NCBI GenBank assembly: GCA_021845835.1
Contig: JAJZVE010000188.1
Span: forward strand, 1 to 8,175
Direction of reading: 5' to 3'
Length of the DNA stretch: 8,175 nt
From: Pseudomonadota bacterium
GTDB lineage: Bacteria > Pseudomonadota > Alphaproteobacteria > Acetobacterales > Acetobacteraceae
The translations under genes and the position numbers were made by a program. Under the pieces are notes generated by a model. The model had not been told where the DNA came from and ran no database searches. It saw only the letters and a program-made list of their open reading frames with translations. Shown piece by piece: positions 7,301 to 8,175 of the stretch. Positions within the stretch are counted from its first letter, which is position 1, and the number at the start of each line of letters is the position of its first letter.

Positions 7301-7377
7301 CCGCCGTCGCCGAGCTGCTCGCCCGGCCGCGCGCCGCTCAGCCCTTGGTGGCGCCCGCGGTCAGCCCGGCGATGTAG
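4375..7377 (+). CDS. Soluble hybrid sensor histidine kinase, PAS-PAS-GAF-PAS-HisKA-HATPase-REC
   Basis: A 1000-residue cytoplasmic two-component kinase. No membrane segment or signal peptide is visible, so it should sense an internal signal. Domains in order: PAS1 about 26-142 (ends EDVTERR), PAS2 148-262 (HPDDR motif), GAF 281-442, PAS3 452-571 (HPDDR, ends DVTERR), charged coiled-coil linker to about 622, HisKA with GGVAHDFNNLL (His634), HATPase_c with N box LAINARDAMPAGG (Asn745), G1 DTGPGM (Asp784), FEPFFTTK and GRGTGLGL (808-815), an Ala-rich linker, and a C-terminal receiver from about 872 (acidic pair Asp876/877, acceptor Asp921, Ser949, Lys967). All catalytic residues are present. The GAF has no cysteine, arguing against a bilin-binding phytochrome, and no LOV NCRFLQ motif is seen. 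ATG 4375 has GGGAA seven bases upstream; the frame also allows GTG 4321. No Hpt domain or separate response regulator is in the window, so its output is unknown. Confidence 0.93.
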   Translation: MDLRALFRADRRRGRTCAGDESAERAQAYFQVAGVMLVVVGRDHRLREINRRGLEILGYDSCAEIIGRDWLEVCLPPPARAAAAVGLDRFLAGDPDAPAEGTFEVRRRDGGSRLIAWRHTLLRDASGRAVAKVSSGEDVTERRDSDARFNTLADAVPGLLFTSDAAGATTFVNPGFESYTGCTAAELLGDGWRHVLHPDDRQAVLAAWQHSVATGDPYAVDGRLRRHDGVWRWHLCRGLPMRDAAGRVTQWFGVAVDIDDRQRAEAAARQAREILAVAERRQRFLLELSERLRTLTDPEAAVRVAVTALGEALGADRTGYGEMAGGGHHLVNIVEWRSPTSSLPSVPRYYSLADYGEELIWPLLRGEMTLLTDAETDPRTRAHVAAFRRAGHRATLRVPLVKGGALIGMLFVHAATPRAWSEEDAALAREVAERVWAAVERARAELALRTSEERLLLAMEVSGLATWDVDLASGRRVWSRSHFVLLGLDPDHDAAGQAAWSARVHPDDRPTVQAAVVAAQAGDGFFQAEYRIRQADTGVERWVLSRGRFLRDGSGDWRRFVGISLDVTERRRTEEALRDVAQELESRVAARTAELAAARDRLVAEATERERLEEQLRQTQKLQAVGQLAGGVAHDFNNLLTAVLGSLELLERHVATEAGLRLLNAARMAAERGGALTNQLLAFARRQKLAVRPVDVADVVRCMEEMLRRTLGGLITLQLELPDDVGVVETDPVQLELSVLNLAINARDAMPAGGRLTVSVQRLARPAGAPDLGPGEHVVVAVSDTGPGMPAEVRARAFEPFFTTKDVGRGTGLGLAQVYGVARQCGGTARIASAPGQGTRVEIWLPCSTAAPDAAASYAAAALTEPAAAAAILLVDDEEQVRTFAAEVLREAGYDVIEAPDGVAALAVLAGGARIDLLVTDFAMPGMTGISLIEAAHRKLPGLKTLLVSGYAEIDGPGGMAGVQLRKPFRGADLRAAVAELLARPRAAQPLVAPAVSPAM
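4961..4978 (+). repeat. 18-bp direct repeat, copy 1 (in the PAS2 coding region)
   Basis: TGCATCCGGACGATCGGC is identical to 5885-5902. It encodes the core of the HPDDR motif of PAS2 in the hybrid kinase. It reflects either a shared origin of the two PAS domains or constraint on the motif combined with biased codon use. Confidence 0.5.
5885..5902 (+). repeat. 18-bp direct repeat, copy 2 (in the PAS3 coding region)
   Basis: This is identical to 4961-4978, in the same reading frame, and encodes the HPDDR motif of PAS3. Bases on either side diverge quickly, so it is not a recent long duplication. Confidence 0.5.
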
Positions 7378-8175
7378 TAATCCATCAGGAAGGCGTAGAT
7401 CACCACCGGCGGCGCCGCCGTCATCACCGAGGCGGCCATGATCTTGCCCCACTGGAACACGTCGCCGCGGACCAGTTCGCTGATGATGCCGGCGGTGAGC
7501 ACGAGCTGATCGGAACTGTAGAGATAGGCCAGCGGATACAGGAACTCGCCCCAGCTCACGGTGAAGGCGAAGATGGTGGCGGCAACGATGCCGGGCATCG
7601 CGACCGGCACGAAAACCCTGAACAGGATCTGCAGCCACGAGGCGCCGTCGATCAGCGCCGCCTCGTCCAGCTCGCGGGGGATCGAGCCGAAATAGCCGAT
7701 CATGATCCAGGTGCAGAACGGCACCGCAAGCGTCGGGAACAGCAGCACCAGGCACCAGGTGTCGTTGGTCAGGCCGAGCCAGCCGATGATGCGGAACAGC
7801 GGGATGAACAGCAGGCTCGCCGGCACGAGGTAGGTCAGGAACACGCCGGTCGCCAGCAGGCCGCTGCCCGGGAACTTCATCCGTGCCAGGGCGAACGCCG
7901 CCGGCACCGAGATCGCCATTGATAGCGCGACCACGCAGACGGTGACCTTGGCCGAGTTGACAAAGAATTCCTGGAAATGCGGATTGCTGATCAGGTCGAT
8001 GTAGTTTTGCAGCGTCGGATGCCGCACGAGCCACGGGCTGCCCGCCTGCCGGCCGATCTCCTGCGATGTCTTGAGGCTGGTGATGAGCGTGTAGATCGGC
8101 GGCGTCAGGAAGAAGATCACGAACACGCCGAGCGCCGCATAGCTGCCGTAGAGCGCCCAGCGCCGCTCCGCCGCC
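7338..8175 (-). CDS. Sugar-type ABC transporter permease, MalG family (5' end outside window)
   Basis: An inner-membrane permease of a binding-protein-dependent ABC importer, carbohydrate (CUT1, MalG-like) group. The frame is open to the right edge; 278 codons are visible. The GTG at 8126 lies inside the first membrane segment, because codons upstream of it (ERRWALYGSYAALG) continue that helix, so the true start is beyond 8175. About six membrane segments are visible. The ATPase-contacting EAA loop reads DEAALIDGASWLQILFRVF, with Glu encoded at 7662-7664 and the conserved Gly six residues later. The C-terminus AGLTAGATKG is typical of MalG-type permeases, which are usually 270-300 residues, so few codons are missing. 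The sister permease and binding protein would be expected to the right, outside the window. The substrate cannot be read from this sequence. The stop (7338-7340) lies 40 bp inside the convergent kinase gene. Confidence 0.93.
   Translation of the reverse strand, partial: AAERRWALYGSYAALGVFVIFFLTPPIYTLITSLKTSQEIGRQAGSPWLVRHPTLQNYIDLISNPHFQEFFVNSAKVTVCVVALSMAISVPAAFALARMKFPGSGLLATGVFLTYLVPASLLFIPLFRIIGWLGLTNDTWCLVLLFPTLAVPFCTWIMIGYFGSIPRELDEAALIDGASWLQILFRVFVPVAMPGIVAATIFAFTVSWGEFLYPLAYLYSSDQLVLTAGIISELVRGDVFQWGKIMAASVMTAAPPVVIYAFLMDYYIAGLTAGATKG

Noticed and set aside
7407..7420. A 14-base perfect palindrome, CGGCGGCGCCGCCG, near the 3' end of the permease gene.
   Set aside because: It is inside coding sequence made of GCC/GGC-type codons, where such symmetry is common by chance. 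No T-tract or second copy was noted.
6004..8034. A 676-codon open frame on the minus strand, running through the permease and the 3' half of the kinase.
   Set aside because: It is antisense to the kinase and out of frame with the real permease. Its product is a run of Arg, Ala, His and Gly without domain features. Such frames are common opposite GC-rich genes, and both overlapped genes have clear family motifs.

Overview
The window looks like chromosomal DNA of a high-GC proteobacterium, most likely an alphaproteobacterium. The very GC-rich coding bias, the CpaE/CpaF-type Tad (tight adherence) pilus genes and the AHDFNN-type PAS hybrid kinase all fit. A placement in Rhodospirillales/Acetobacteraceae is possible, but nothing here proves it.

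Layout, left to right. Positions 1-4260 (+ strand) are the distal part of a tad/cpa pilus assembly operon: the last 71 codons of the CpaE/TadZ localisation ATPase, then the assembly ATPase TadA (CpaF), the two inner-membrane platform proteins TadB and TadC, and the TPR lipoprotein TadD. The genes are packed tightly: an ATGA stop/start overlap between cpaE and tadA, gaps of 2 and 5 bases around tadB, and at most 11 bases (possibly an ATGA overlap) before tadD. This indicates one transcript with coupled translation. TadA would power, and TadB/TadC anchor, assembly of Flp-type pili. TadD would support the outer-membrane secretin side, and CpaE would position the machine. The secretin, pilin, prepilin peptidase and pseudopilin genes are not in the window.

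Positions 4261-4374 are the only real intergenic gap. It holds a perfect AT-rich inverted repeat, ATCACA-ATAA-TGTGAT, and a short GC hairpin, but no convincing sigma-70 promoter. Positions 4375-7377 (+) encode a 1000-residue soluble hybrid sensor kinase with the order PAS-PAS-GAF-PAS-HisKA-HATPase-REC and all catalytic residues present. Its signal is unknown, and a link to pilus control is only suggested by position.

Positions 7338-8175 (- strand) encode a MalG-type sugar ABC transporter permease whose 5' end runs off the right edge. It converges on the kinase gene, and the two coding regions overlap tail to tail by 40 bp.

I see no RNA genes, insertion sequences, CRISPR arrays or prophage features. 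Every gene belongs to a known family. The observations worth a second look are modest: the palindrome, the convergent overlap, the linkage of the kinase to the pilus operon, and an 18-bp repeat between two PAS-coding segments.
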